A stretch of 64,000 nucleotides of DNA from Psychrobacter submarinus (GTDB taxonomy: Bacteria > Pseudomonadota > Gammaproteobacteria > Pseudomonadales > Moraxellaceae), in assembly GCF_904846685.1 (NCBI RefSeq), contig NZ_CAJHBQ010000005.1:111642-175641 (forward strand), given 5' to 3'. Below are positions 17,082-26,885 of this stretch, piece by piece (position 1 is the first letter of the stretch; the number at the start of each line of letters is the position of its first letter). A program made the position numbers and the translations under genes. Below the pieces are notes generated by a model. It saw only the letters and a program-made list of their open reading frames with translations. It made no database searches and was not told the origin of the DNA.

Positions 17082-17900
17082 TCAAAATAACCCTTTATAC
17101 AGAAAATAAAGTCCCACTACGAATAACAATACCGAAAAGCACTTCTTTAACAGGGGTGGTGAGAGCATATGAGCAACTTTTGCCCCAACTTTAGCGGTAA
17201 AAAAGCTCATACTCGCAATGCCCAAAAAGGCATAAATATGCACAAAGCCAATGGTATTGGGTACATCAACTTGCTGCTGCATACCAAAGAACATAAAGCC
17301 GAGCGCACCAGCAATGGCAATAGGCAAACCACACGCCGCCGACGTGCCTACCGCCTTTTGCATGACCACATTATAACGGGTGAGATACGGCACCGTTAAG
17401 CTGCCACCGCCAATACCAAAAATGGCCGAAGCCACACCAATAATACCACCTGCCGCAAGTTGCTTGGGTTTAGACGGTAATACCACAGGCGTATGACTCG
17501 CATCACTCATATGTGTACGTCTTTTACCAGCGGTAAACATTCTATAAGCGACCCACAGTAAAAACACCCCGACAATCAGCTGCAGATATAACCCTGATAT
17601 TTGCCCTGCTATCCCTGCTCCCAAAAAGCACCCTAGCGCCAAACCAGGTGCTAGATTTTTAAAGACCGGCCACATGACGCCGCCCTTTTTATTATGCGCC
17701 ATCAAGGAGCTGATCGAGGTGACGATGATGGTCGCAAGCGACGTTCCCAAAGCCAGATGCATAATGGTATCGGCATCGTAGCCCATTTGGGTAAAGACGA
17801 TAAATAACAGCGGTACGATAATGGTGCCACCGCCCACGCCGAAAAGCCCGGCCGCAAACCCTGCTAGTGCACCTATGATTAAAAAAATGAGTAGTTCCAC
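17082..17900 (-). CDS. TauE/SafE (TSUP) family membrane permease
   Basis: 272 aa with about eight hydrophobic helices arranged as two homologous halves. Each half begins with the family's glycine-rich repeat: GFAAGLFGVGGGTIIVPLL at residue 15 and GVASAIFGIGGGSLTVPYL near 155. Such proteins export or import small sulfonates, sulfite or other organic anions. The start is GTG. Upstream lies the first MITE copy; no clear partner gene is adjacent. Confidence 0.9.
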   Translation of the reverse strand: MELLIFLIIGALAGFAAGLFGVGGGTIIVPLLFIVFTQMGYDADTIMHLALGTSLATIIVTSISSLMAHNKKGGVMWPVFKNLAPGLALGCFLGAGIAGQISGLYLQLIVGVFLLWVAYRMFTAGKRRTHMSDASHTPVVLPSKPKQLAAGGIIGVASAIFGIGGGSLTVPYLTRYNVVMQKAVGTSAACGLPIAIAGALGFMFFGMQQQVDVPNTIGFVHIYAFLGIASMSFFTAKVGAKVAHMLSPPLLKKCFSVLLFVVGLYFLYKGLF

Positions 17901-17950
17901 GGGATAGTGTCTTCTTATATAGATTTATTTTCTGAGCAAGTGCTCTATAT

Positions 17951-18257
17951 TAGGGCGTGTTGAACATTCACAAATGCGCACTGCTGATCGCTACTAGTTA
18001 ATCAAAGCTGTGTTCTAGTCGTCGTTAAAATTGCAGATAATGCTTATTGCATTGGCTAGCTGATTTTATTTAAACAGTCGCAACGACTAGGGCGATTTTA
18101 GCATCAGCCCTCACGACAACAACAGGGACAGGACTCTTTTTTGCCGCTTTATTGATAAAAATAGACGCTTAGAACGACTAAACTTACCATTTTTATCTGC
18201 AAATCGCCTAAAAAATAGTCTCTGTCAGTGCCATGGTCGAATGTTCAACACGCCCTA
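17951..18257. mobile_element. MITE copy 1 (307 bp)
   Basis: Flanking TA dinucleotides enclose 17-bp terminal inverted repeats GGGCGTGTTGAACATTC. No coding capacity. The interior is shared with copies at 21915 and 28924, which are in the opposite orientation, and partly with 50099. The TA duplication and ends suggest mobilisation by an IS630- or IS5(IS427)-type transposase, not seen here. Confidence 0.88.
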
Positions 18258-18271
18258 ATGCCAGTTATGAC

Positions 18272-18781
18272 TTATACAAGCTCAACTTGACCGACGTAAT
18301 GATAAGCACGGTTAAAATACACTAAACTCTCATCTTGCCCGCTTGGGGATTCTGGAGGTTTGATAGCGACCACTCGGCACATCAGCACACTATGCGTACC
18401 CACTTCTTGAATGTGCTCAATCTCACAATCAAAGCTCACTAGCGCATCTTTCAGGATAGGCGCGCCTGTCAAAGCTCAGTCCAAACTCCTTGCTCGAAGC
18501 GCTCATCTGAGCTTAGTTTAGAAGCAAAAGCATTGGATAAGTATTTATGCTGGGCATAAAGCACATTGACGCTCAAGACTTTATTATCCACAAAATGCCC
18601 ATGTGAGCGCGCGGCAGTTCATACACCAGCAGTGTCGGCGGTGTATCAGTGACGCTACATACCGCCGGGCAGTAAACCCATGAGTGCCTGACGGACCATT
18701 GGTGGTGATCACATTGACCGCCGTGGGCAATAGCGCCATGGCATCTCTAAAATCAGTGGCTTCAATCATATCTTTTATCAT
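18272..18781 (-). pseudogene. Flavin reductase-domain protein, frameshifted
   Basis: The remnant starts MIKDMIEATDFRDAMALLPTAV, continues NVITTNGPSGTHGFTA, and after frame changes picks up CSVTDTPPTLLVYE, NKVLSVNVLYAQHKYLSNAF and finally TGAPILKDALVSFDCEIEHI to QVELV. That is the normal order of a flavin reductase (HpaC/RutF-like) domain of about 165 aa. At least three single-base frame changes interrupt it. Its neighbours are the mesD and mesX genes, so it may have supplied reduced flavin to the oxygen-dependent methionine synthase. Confidence 0.85.
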
Positions 18782-18872
18782 TACTACAATCCTGAGAAAC
18801 GTTAAATCTATAAGTACCTTGTTAACTGAGGCCACTCATAAGCTTAAACAAGCCAGAACTTGTTAAGTTTTG

Positions 18873-19904
18873 CTAAACGCTCAGCTCTTGCCGCACGATT
18901 GCCGCACCAGCGCTCAGCGCATGTAGTTTGCCGCGTGCCACCTCACGAGGCAACGGCAGCCATACCGCAGTTGGTCGAGGGATAAAGCTTGTCCGCATCG
19001 ACAAATTGTAAGGCCTTGCGTAGCGTATCGGCTACCTCCTCAGGAGTTTCAATATCATTAGTGGCGACATCGATTGCACCAGCCATCACTTTTTACCGCG
19101 AATGAGCTCTATCAAATCCATGGGCACATGCGAGTTTTGACATTCTAATGAGACGATATCGATATTGGACTGCTGCAATTTAGGAGAACGCACTTGCTCA
19201 TACTGACGCCACTCTGAGCCCAGCGTTTTTTCCAGTCATTATTGGCTTTGATGCCGTAACCGTAGCAAATATGTACCGCCGTTTCGCATTTTAAGCCTTC
19301 GATAGCGCGCTCTAACGTAGCGATACCCCAATCATTGACGTCATCGAAAAAAAGACGTTAAACGCCGGCTCATCGAATTGGATAATATCCACGCCTGCTG
19401 CTTCTAACTCGCGGGCCTCTTGATTGAGAATTTTAGCAAACTCCCATGCCAGTTTTTCACGGCTCTTGTAGTGACCATCATACAGCGTGTCGATCATGGT
19501 CATCGGGCCAGGCAACGCCCATTTGATCGGCTGATCGGTTTGCGCACGTAGGAACTTTGCATCGTCCACAAATACTGGTTTTTGACGGCTCACCGCACCC
19601 ACGACTGATGGCACGCTTGCTTCATAGCGATCACGAATTTTAACGGTTTTACGGTTTCAAAATCGACGCCGTCTAAGTGTTCGATAAATGTAGTGACAAA
19701 ATGCTGGCGGGTTTGCTCGCCATCACTGACGATATCTATCCCTGCATGTTGCTGTTCTTGTAAGGTCAGACGTAAGGCGTCTTGTTTTGCCTCTATCAGC
19801 TCATCACCTTCTAATGCCCAAGGTGACCAGATTTTCTCAGGTTCGGCCAGCCATGAGGGTTTGGGCAAGCTGCCAGCGGTTGAGGTCGGTAATAATATAT
19901 GCAT
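18873..19904 (-). pseudogene. mesD: Core methionine synthase MesD, multiply frameshifted
   Basis: Homologous to the C-terminal catalytic domain of MetE. Readable pieces in order: MHILLPTSTAGSLPKPSWLA, GIDIVSDGEQTRQHFVTTFI, RDRYEASVPSVVGAVSRQKP, WALPGPMTMIDTLYDGHY, GVDIIQFDEPAFNVFF, TAVHICYGYGIKANNDWKK, LECQNSHVPMDLIELI, and YPSTNCGMAALPREVARGK with the zinc Cys. Frame changes near 19648, 19350, 19235 and 19088 all lie in A/T runs. MesD makes methionine from homocysteine without folate or B12 and needs MesX (DUF1852), encoded next door, and oxygen. Confidence 0.88.
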
Positions 19905-19949
19905 GTTATCTCATCTTTTGTATCGTAATATTTAATATCTAAAGCTCTA

Positions 19950-20954
19950 TTAAGCCACTTGTTCATCAGCGCTTTTGTCTACCGCAAAGCCTGCTGCCCA
20001 CTCATCTAGAATATCTTGATAAGGCGTAATAAATGTCTCTTCGGTGAACTTGCCTTGCTTCACTGCCAGCTGGCTGCGCTCCTCACGGTCATACACCACT
20101 TGCGTCTTTGAGTAGTCTTGGTAATTGAGACTGGGCTGATAGACCGCGCCTGCTCTGGAGTTGGCATTATAAATCTCAGGGCGATAAATCTTCTGGAACG
20201 TCTCCATCGTCGCAATCGCGCTAATCAGCTCCAGATCGCTGTAGTCGCTGAGCAGGTCACCTGCGAAATAAAATGCGAATGGCGCTACGCTTCCTGTCGG
20301 CATAAAGTAACGCACCGTAAGACCCATTTTATGGAAATAATCATCGGTTAACGAATACTCATCCTGCTGGTACTCGACACCCAATACCGGATGTTGATTG
20401 TTGGTACGATGATAGGTTTTGCTTGTCGACACACTCAGGCAAATCACAGGCTGCTTATCAAACTGCTCTTGATAAGCGTCTGAACGCAATAAATGCTGAA
20501 ATAGCTTACCATGCAGCACACCAAAGCTGTCTGCGGGCGGTGTGCCTGGGTTTTGTTCGAAATGCTCTGGTAGCACAATACTAAAGTCATAATCGCGCAC
20601 GTAGGATGAGAAGCTATTGCCGACTATACCGCTGATACGGGAGTTATCCTTGTGATCGACAATCGTGGTTTGTAGCATCTCGATACTGGGGAAAGTATGA
20701 CCGTCGCCTGCCACGTCTAAGTCAGCTGAGATGATATCAACCTCTACCGAATAACGATCGGCGTTGGGATTATCCCAACGCGCCAGATCATTAAAGCGAT
20801 TGTTTATCATTGTCAGTGTCTTACAAAGGTTGTCTTGACGGTTTACGCCGCGCGCTAGATTGGCAAAGTTGGTCGTTAGGCGTGTGCTATCGGCAGGCTC
20901 GTAGTTTTCATCAAAACGTATGCGAGATATGGTATAGGTAAATGGCTGAGTCAT
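19950..20954 (-). CDS. mesX: MesX (DUF1852), partner of MesD methionine synthase
   Basis: 334 aa, uninterrupted, opening with FTYTISRIRFDENYEPADSTRLTTNFANLARG, the N-terminus of DUF1852 proteins. Members are required with oxygen for methionine formation by MesD. Here the partner mesD, 45 bp downstream, is frameshifted, so MesX appears stranded unless the frameshifts are sequencing artefacts. No membrane segment or signal peptide is visible; the protein is likely cytoplasmic. Confidence 0.9.
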   Translation of the reverse strand: MTQPFTYTISRIRFDENYEPADSTRLTTNFANLARGVNRQDNLCKTLTMINNRFNDLARWDNPNADRYSVEVDIISADLDVAGDGHTFPSIEMLQTTIVDHKDNSRISGIVGNSFSSYVRDYDFSIVLPEHFEQNPGTPPADSFGVLHGKLFQHLLRSDAYQEQFDKQPVICLSVSTSKTYHRTNNQHPVLGVEYQQDEYSLTDDYFHKMGLTVRYFMPTGSVAPFAFYFAGDLLSDYSDLELISAIATMETFQKIYRPEIYNANSRAGAVYQPSLNYQDYSKTQVVYDREERSQLAVKQGKFTEETFITPYQDILDEWAAGFAVDKSADEQVA

Positions 20955-21187
20955 GATAGTCCCCTTTACTACTCTGATAGCTCTCGTCTCGAGGCCTCAG
21001 ATAAAAGCTAATTTGTGTATGGGATGAATCATACCTTGAACCTCACATGAATAAAAACGATGTTATTTAAAGATAAGATGAATAAAATTCATGGTTATTT
21101 GTAAGCTATATTGATATAAAGCTTTTGGAGAGGGGACTATTATCATAAAATTGTAGCCATTACCGTGCCGACCGTTTCTCATAAATA

Positions 21188-21223
21188 AAAACCCCGCTAC
21201 TAAATTCATAGTAGCGGGGTTTT
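21188..21223. terminator. Bidirectional terminator
   Basis: AAAACCCCGCTACTA and TAGTAGCGGGGTTTT form a perfect 15-bp stem with a 6-nt loop. It separates mesX from the nitroreductase remnant. The remaining 20955-21187 holds no recognisable gene and presumably the mesX promoter. Confidence 0.9.
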
Positions 21224-21262
21224 ATTTTTAGTACTGGCTATTGTTGTATTTACAACAGTAAC

Positions 21263-21872
21263 TTACGCGCCAAATACTTTCATGCGCTCTTCAACTGGCT
21301 TGAACTCTTTGTCGCCTGCAGGCTGCTCAATGCTACCGAACACCATTTGGGCGTTTAGTTCCCAATCGTCAGCGATATTCCATTCTTCAGCGACTCTTTG
21401 ATCGATAACTGGATTATAGTGCTGTAAGTTGGCTCAATATCTAGGCTAGCAAGCGCCGTCCAAATCACATACTGATGCATAGCGTTGGTCTGGTGTGCCC
21501 AAATTGGGAACTGATCAGCATATAGTGGCGCGGCTTCCTGCATACTTCTGACGACGCCCTTATCTTCGAAGAATAGTACCGTACCCGCACCCGCTCTAAA
21601 GCCGGCGATTTTGTCTTTAGTGGCTTGGAACTGCTCATTATCGCCAACGATAGCTTTTAAGGTCTCTTCTGTGATATCCACAGTTTATTATGGTCTTCGC
21701 CAAATAGGACAACTAGACGGGCAGACTGTGAATTAAATGATGAGGGCGTATGCAATAGCGCATGCTCAACTAGCTTGACGACTTCTTCATTAGATACTGG
21801 TAGCTGATCGCCTAGCGCGTAAATAGAACGACGCTTTTCGGCTAATTGCTGTAGATCTTGTAAATTTGACAT
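21263..21872 (-). pseudogene. Nitroreductase-family protein, frameshifted
   Basis: Reads SNLQDLQQLAEKRRSIYALG (FMN-binding RRSIY) and EEVVKLVEHALLHTPSSFNSQSARLVVLFG, then after a lost base near 21680 continues ITEETLKAIVGDNEQFQATK through FPIWAHQTNAMHQYVIWTAL. After a second change near 21425 it ends WELNAQMVFGSIEQPAGDKE to VFGA. Restoring single bases in short G/C runs gives a normal ~200-aa Frm2/YfhC-like nitroreductase. A MITE lies just upstream. Confidence 0.85.
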
Positions 21873-21914
21873 CATTTTTCCAATAGATTTTGATTAAAAA
21901 TAAAACATGGAACT

Positions 21915-22221
21915 TAGGGCGTGTTGAACATTCGACCGTGGCACTGACAGAGACTATTTTTTAGGCGATTTGCAGATAAAAATGGTAAGTTTAGTCGTTC
22001 TAAGCGTCTATTTTTATCAATAAAGCGGCAAAAAATAGTCCTGTCCCTGTTGTTGTAGTTAGGGCTGATGCTAAAATCGCCCTAGTCGTTGCGACTGTTT
22101 AAATAAAATCAGCTAACCAATGCAATAAGCATTATCTGCAATTTTAACGATGACTAGAACACAGCTTTGATTAACTAGTAGCGATCAGCAGTGCGCATTT
22201 GTGAATGTTCAACACGCCCTA
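21915..22221. mobile_element. MITE copy 2 (307 bp)
   Basis: Same 17-bp terminal inverted repeats and TA flanks as copy 1, with the interior inverted relative to it. Copies 1 and 2 therefore bracket the mesX block as ~0.3-kb inverted repeats. It sits 40 bp upstream of the nitroreductase remnant and could have displaced its promoter. Confidence 0.88.
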
Positions 22222-22354
22222 ATTTAATGAAGATATTGTAAAGACATTCGGACTCAAGCCATATTCTCTTTTTGTAATTAAACTAAGCAATACATTACAA
22301 TTTAGAAGCTAACTTAACGAATAGTCATTTATAGATTTCTTTTTCCTTTTTCCT

Positions 22355-23293
22355 TTATCCTTTAAAGCCTTCTGGTAGTTCAGGGGCAGGCAAACGCTTC
22401 ATATCTGAGTCAACATTGCCAAAGCGCTCATGACCATTGTTCCAATCAATAATAGACTGCTCGATCTCTTCTTTATTATCGGCCACGAAGTTCCACCACA
22501 GTAGTACTTGGTTGTTTAGCGGCTCACCACCGATAAACATCACGCGAGTACCTTTTTTTGCGACCAACTTGATGCTTTTATTATTAGCCACATCGTGATC
22601 ATGAAAGCGCAGTAGCTGATCTTGTGGGCAAACTTTACCTTCTGACTCAATTTCACCTTCTGAGACTAAGATACCGTACTCAAATCCTGACTCTAGAGTA
22701 AGGGTCACCTCTCCATCTTCCTTCCAGTAGACATCAATACCAACCATTTTTGAGTACTGAATCGTAGGTGCCTCGAAACACTCGCCTGCCGCTGTGGTAT
22801 AGCTACCCGTAGTCAGTATCATCTCGGCATTATCCTCTGTCCAAGTAGGCAGTTTGGGATAATGATGAAAACTGCGTTCGATTTTTTGATCGGTGGGCAA
22901 TGCGATCCATAGCTGCACCATGTTCAGGGCACGCGCAGCATCAGGCGAGCCACCAGTATCAGGAAATACGCTTTGTTCGGTATGGCTAATGCCTTGGTTT
23001 AGGCCAGTGCCTGCAGTCATGACGTTGACTTGGTTTTTGGTGATGACTTGCTCATTACCTAAGCTGTCTTTATGTAGCACCTCACCACTCAGCATCCAAC
23101 TAAAGGTTTGCAAGTTGGTATGCGGATGGCGACCGACTTGCATACCACTGTCATCGGGACCGAACTCAGCGGGGCCAGCGTGATCCAAAAAGCACCAAGC
23201 ACCGATAGGCTTTTTGCCAGTATTGGGTAATAACCGCGCGATAGGGATACCACCGACGTCTGCTATTCTTGGCTCTAGGGTTTGAATGCTCAT
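22355..23293 (-). CDS. Pirin-family protein
   Basis: 312-aa bicupin. The N-terminal cupin has the metal ligands in GRHPHTNLQTFSWMLSGEVLHKD and NVMTAGTGLNQGISHTE, typical of pirins, which bind Fe and in some cases show quercetinase activity or act as redox-sensitive regulators. The C-terminal half is the degenerate second cupin. A pyrimidine-rich tract (repeats of CCTTT) precedes the stop. A second pirin of a different subtype is 0.2 kb upstream. Confidence 0.92.
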   Translation of the reverse strand: MSIQTLEPRIADVGGIPIARLLPNTGKKPIGAWCFLDHAGPAEFGPDDSGMQVGRHPHTNLQTFSWMLSGEVLHKDSLGNEQVITKNQVNVMTAGTGLNQGISHTEQSVFPDTGGSPDAARALNMVQLWIALPTDQKIERSFHHYPKLPTWTEDNAEMILTTGSYTTAAGECFEAPTIQYSKMVGIDVYWKEDGEVTLTLESGFEYGILVSEGEIESEGKVCPQDQLLRFHDHDVANNKSIKLVAKKGTRVMFIGGEPLNNQVLLWWNFVADNKEEIEQSIIDWNNGHERFGNVDSDMKRLPAPELPEGFKG

Positions 23294-23492
23294 CGTGCGC
23301 CTCTTATTATGTGTTATCGATTATGATGCTAAAATAGCTATAGTCGCGATATAAGACATAGCTATTTTATTGATATCAGTTGTAATCTTAGCTACCGTAT
23401 CAGTACGCTGCACTGTAGTACTATATATCAGTGCTATTCCACACTTCATCTCAGCACCTACTCAGTATTTACTCAATATCTACACTCAATAT

Positions 23493-24200
23493 TTACATAG
23501 GTACTTCCATAAGCAGCACGCGAGCTTCTGCATTGGCATCCATTGTAAAGCTCTTAGTATTCCAAATACCGAGGCCATCACGAGTATCTAAAGTGCTACC
23601 ATTGATGGTCACTTGACCTTCTAGCACTAGTACATAAACACCATTATTGGCATCTTTTAGCTCATAAGTCTCAGTCACGCCTTTATCGAAGCGGCCCATA
23701 TGGAACCAAGCGTTTTGATGAATCCACACGCCAGCGTCGTCTGCATTAGGTGACAGCACTTGGTTGAACGCATTGTGCGGCATATTCTCATCCATACGCA
23801 GTTGCTGATAGCGCGGCGTAACTCCGGCTTTGTTTGGGATGACCCAAATCTGTAAGAACTTCACGGGCTCATTATTATTAGCATTCATCTCGCTATGGGT
23901 GATACCAGTACCCGCTGACATCACTTGGATCTCTCCGGTCTCGATGATACCGTTGTTACCGATGTCATCGCCATGACCAAGCTTACCCGATAGTGGGATA
24001 CTAATAATTTCCATATCGCGATGCGAGTGCTTACCAAAGCCCTGTCCGGCAATCACTTGGTCATCGTTGATGACGCGAAGAGCACCAAAGCCCATACGCT
24101 CAGGGTTGTGGTAATTGGCAAAACTAAAAGTGTGACGGCTTTTTAGCCAGCCGTGATCGGCATTACCGCGAGAGTCTGCTGCATGATAGATCGTTTTCAT
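23493..24200 (-). CDS. Pirin-family protein (YhhW-like)
   Basis: 235 aa. KSRHTFSFANYHNPERMGFGALRVINDDQV is the characteristic opening of short YhhW/YhaK-type pirins; GKHSHRDMEIISIPLSGKLGH and VMSAGTGITHSEMN supply three His and a Glu for Fe. The second cupin is short. E. coli YhhW cleaves quercetin in vitro, so an oxygenase or detoxification role is possible. Confidence 0.92.
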   Translation of the reverse strand: MKTIYHAADSRGNADHGWLKSRHTFSFANYHNPERMGFGALRVINDDQVIAGQGFGKHSHRDMEIISIPLSGKLGHGDDIGNNGIIETGEIQVMSAGTGITHSEMNANNNEPVKFLQIWVIPNKAGVTPRYQQLRMDENMPHNAFNQVLSPNADDAGVWIHQNAWFHMGRFDKGVTETYELKDANNGVYVLVLEGQVTINGSTLDTRDGLGIWNTKSFTMDANAEARVLLMEVPM

Positions 24201-24418
24201 AATTTGTCTTTATATTTGTTTAGCTTGTTTAAGCTATGGGCCTATTATAATTATTAACTATAGACAGATAAACAGCACTAAAAACAAATAACTATTCTTA
24301 TAATAAGAACAATGGATGGTTTTTATAGAGACCGACGCTAGCACTGATCTGTTTACGGCTATGCTATTTGCAGTCTGCATCAGCAGTTTATGCTAGCTGT
24401 TTATACTAGTTGCTTATG

Positions 24419-24805
24419 TTAATAGTATTTATGATTATCAATAGAATAAGCGCCAGCGCCCTGCGCAAATAACAATAAAAACCCACCAGCGATAGCGATA
24501 TTTTTCATAAACATCGTCATCTGTGTCTGATCGCCAAAATCACTGTGAAATAAGAGCGCGGATATCACATTGAAACCGATGAATAAAAGAGCAACTATAC
24601 GAGTCTTAAAGCCGATAAGAATAGCGATGCCACCGAGCAGCTCAAGTATAATAACCAATGGCAACATCAATGCTGGCACGCCCATAGACTCCATATATCC
24701 TTGGGTCCCAGCATAGTCAGTGATCTTATTAAATCCTGATACAATAAATATCAGTGATAAGAACACCCGGCCTAATAACATACTAATATCTTGAAATCTT
24801 TCCAT
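24419..24805 (-). CDS. DoxX-family membrane protein
   Basis: 128 aa with four hydrophobic helices. LLGRVFLSLIFIVSGFNKI is the DoxX signature of helix 1, GGIAILIGFKTRIVALLF the third. Family members are linked to quinone or thiosulfate redox and to oxidative stress complexes. It is on the same strand as the two pirins, which often neighbour DoxX genes. Confidence 0.88.
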   Translation of the reverse strand: MERFQDISMLLGRVFLSLIFIVSGFNKITDYAGTQGYMESMGVPALMLPLVIILELLGGIAILIGFKTRIVALLFIGFNVISALLFHSDFGDQTQMTMFMKNIAIAGGFLLLFAQGAGAYSIDNHKYY

Positions 24806-24958
24806 GATGGCGCTTCCTTTTTTCGGTATTGATTTTATATCGTGATTGGTAATACACCTTATATAAGCCGCCTATGAGTATTGATTATAGCCATGCTGAT
24901 AATGTTTGTTTATCGAGTATAGCACCTAACTTATGGTAGCTCGCTTATACCAGCTAAT

Positions 24959-25000
24959 AAAAAAGCGCTGACTAAATATCATATTCAGTCAGCGCTTTTT
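24959..25000 (-). terminator. Terminator of the BLUF-GTPase operon
   Basis: AAAGCGCTGACT and AGTCAGCGCTTT arms with T runs on both sides. On the minus strand it lies 29 bp after the last Roadblock gene. Confidence 0.88.
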
Positions 25001-25028
25001 ATAAGCTTAGAGGCTATCTTGAGTCGCT

Positions 25029-25442
25029 TTATGTACTGATAGCCGTTATCTCACTAGCGAGTCTTTTCGTCTTATATCTGGCTTCAGCTAACGTCATCTT
25101 GTTTTTGGCAACCATAGTCAGCACGCAAGGCTTACTCAAATAGTCTGTTTTTACAAACAGTATATTACCCGACGTCGCCTCCACGATAGTGATCTCACAT
25201 TCTCCTTGCTGCATTTGACTAGCAGACGAATCGCTGAGTGCTGAAAGCGTGCTACTCATCGCCGCAAACTTATCTGCTTGATTGCTCAGCTCGTTTATCG
25301 AAAAACAACTAATGGGAAAGCCATCAGTGGTACACAAAGTCACGAGCGCAATTTCTCTATTGGCTTCACAAAGCTCTTTGATACAGCTTGAGAGCACCGC
25401 TTTTGCTTGGGAATTTTCATTTACCATAATCGTATCTAACAT
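25029..25442 (-). CDS. Roadblock/LC7-domain protein
   Basis: 137 aa. A single Roadblock/LC7 fold: an N-terminal helix (KAVLSSCIKELCEANREI), the strand pair ALVTLCTTDGFPIS, a helix around LSNQADKFAAMSSTLSALSDS, then CEITIVEATSGNILFVKTDY and a final helix. Such proteins act as GAPs or scaffolds for Ras-like GTPases (MglB, CvnB). The ATG overlaps the stop of the GTPase gene by one base, so they are translationally coupled. Confidence 0.85.
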   Translation of the reverse strand: MLDTIMVNENSQAKAVLSSCIKELCEANREIALVTLCTTDGFPISCFSINELSNQADKFAAMSSTLSALSDSSASQMQQGECEITIVEATSGNILFVKTDYLSKPCVLTMVAKNKMTLAEARYKTKRLASEITAIST

Positions 25443-25975
25443 TACTGTTCATTATTAAGAGTATTAAATAGCTGCAATAGACCAATAGCGGACTCTCGGC
25501 TTCTAGGGTCGGCATTGATAATAGGCGCGACTACATTATGATGCATGAGCACCGCTCTAACCTCTTGTCCTAACGCCGCTAGGCTTGCAGGGTCGGCGTC
25601 CTCACAGTGGGTCACTCCTACGATACAAGTGGTCTGGTTTTTTTCTGGTGCAAAAAAAGTCAGCAGTTTGTCCAAGTTATTATAGTCAGGGGTGTCGCCA
25701 TACTTAATCAAAATAAGCAGACCCCACAAAGAGCTATTGACAAACTCCCACAAAAAAGAATAACGCTCTTGACCTGGCACCCCATAAATACCTAATGCCA
25801 TATCATCGGCTAAAGTAATACGCCCATAATCGATACCGACAGTCGTATATTCTTTGCCTATATCGATACTAGACTTAGCTTCAGTTTCAAGAGGACTTAT
25901 CTCGCTTAAAGTCTTGACCAGCTGAGTTTTTCCGGCACCTACTTCTCCGATTATCGCTAGCTTCTGATAGTCCAC
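25442..25975 (-). CDS. Small Ras-like GTPase (MglA/CvnD type)
   Basis: 177 aa. P-loop [21 protein letters not shown] and [12 protein letters not shown] follow the order of the CvnD GTPases of actinobacterial conservons. The G3 region is [10 protein letters not shown] rather than DxxGQ. The expected N/TKxD guanine motif is replaced by GVTHCED, so nucleotide specificity is uncertain. Start is GTG, 3 bp after the BLUF gene's stop. It is coupled on its other side to a Roadblock gene, the usual regulator of this GTPase class. Confidence 0.87.
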   Translation of the reverse strand: MDYQKLAIIGEVGAGKTQLVKTLSEISPLETEAKSSIDIGKEYTTVGIDYGRITLADDMALGIYGVPGQERYSFLWEFVNSSLWGLLILIKYGDTPDYNNLDKLLTFFAPEKNQTTCIVGVTHCEDADPASLAALGQEVRAVLMHHNVVAPIINADPRSRESAIGLLQLFNTLNNEQ

Positions 25976-25978
25976 TGC

Positions 25979-26725
25979 TTACCCCATTCCTAAAAGTCTT
26001 TTAATCGCACCATAAAACCTGCTCGGTTTTTTTGCTGGTATATTTTGTGGTTTGGCCGGCTCTGACACAGCACTAGGCGCAGGCTCGGTCACCGTCAGTA
26101 TCCCTAATGACTCAAAATCTTTGATAATATCAGTGACCTGATCATAAGTCCCAAATTCATCACTCGCGACTAAACTGTCAAAAGGATAAGGGTTTTTGGT
26201 CAATTTGACGCAAAGATTCATAATCAGCTGCGGTTGACTGGTCCGATTAAGGTCAGGCCATGCCAGCAGTTTTAGATATTTGCCATCGTAATAATGAGTC
26301 GCTACGGCATTGTTATTGCCTAAATTGATAAAATCTTGCAGACGTGCTTTTTGCTCAAACGTAAAAGCATCTAATGTCTGTTGATGGTCTTCAATAAATG
26401 TCCTAAAAATAGGGCCTTGATCGATAAAATCAAAGATACTGACCCTCCAATTATCGAAGCTACGCTCGATCACTTTTTCGTTGACAAATACCCATATATC
26501 GTTATGCCTAGGATCAGCCAATACCTTTTTCATCAAGTTATCGATCTCGGTAGCCGGCCCTTCTAGCACTTGCACGTATTGGCCTCGGCGATAGGATAGA
26601 ACACCTGAGATTTGCGCGGCTGGATTGCGTTTGCGAGATATCTGCACGATGTTTGACAAACCGGCAGGCAGATTGATACCGCGCTCATTGGCAGTGGTTC
26701 TACTGACATACGCAATACATTTCAT
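25979..26725 (-). CDS. BLUF-domain blue-light sensor with C-terminal extension
   Basis: 248 aa. BLUF domain at about residues 1-95, with the flavin-photocycle residues present: Tyr6 (CIAYVSR), Asn34 (RNPAAQISGVL), Gln52 (QYVQVLEG), plus the RSFDNW turn. The C-terminal ~150 residues are not a standard output domain; EFGTYDQVTDIIKDFESLGIL resembles a helix-turn found in GTPase-linked effector domains. The last 25 residues are basic and hydrophobic (KKPSRFYGAIKRLLGMG), a possible membrane or protein anchor. Start MKCIAYVS has GAGG upstream. GTPase and Roadblock genes follow directly. Confidence 0.9.
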   Translation of the reverse strand: MKCIAYVSRTTANERGINLPAGLSNIVQISRKRNPAAQISGVLSYRRGQYVQVLEGPATEIDNLMKKVLADPRHNDIWVFVNEKVIERSFDNWRVSIFDFIDQGPIFRTFIEDHQQTLDAFTFEQKARLQDFINLGNNNAVATHYYDGKYLKLLAWPDLNRTSQPQLIMNLCVKLTKNPYPFDSLVASDEFGTYDQVTDIIKDFESLGILTVTEPAPSAVSEPAKPQNIPAKKPSRFYGAIKRLLGMG

Positions 26726-26885
26726 GTTGCCCTCACTTAAATAAGGCATATAAAGTAGCTTGTTCAACGATGCCGATAGCTACTGATAGTTAAAGGGTGA
26801 GCATCGAGCTGTCGCTCTTCGAAGTGGCAGGAAGAGCGATAATTCAATAATGAGAAGCGTGAAGATTACTTGTATCTCAAGCTTT

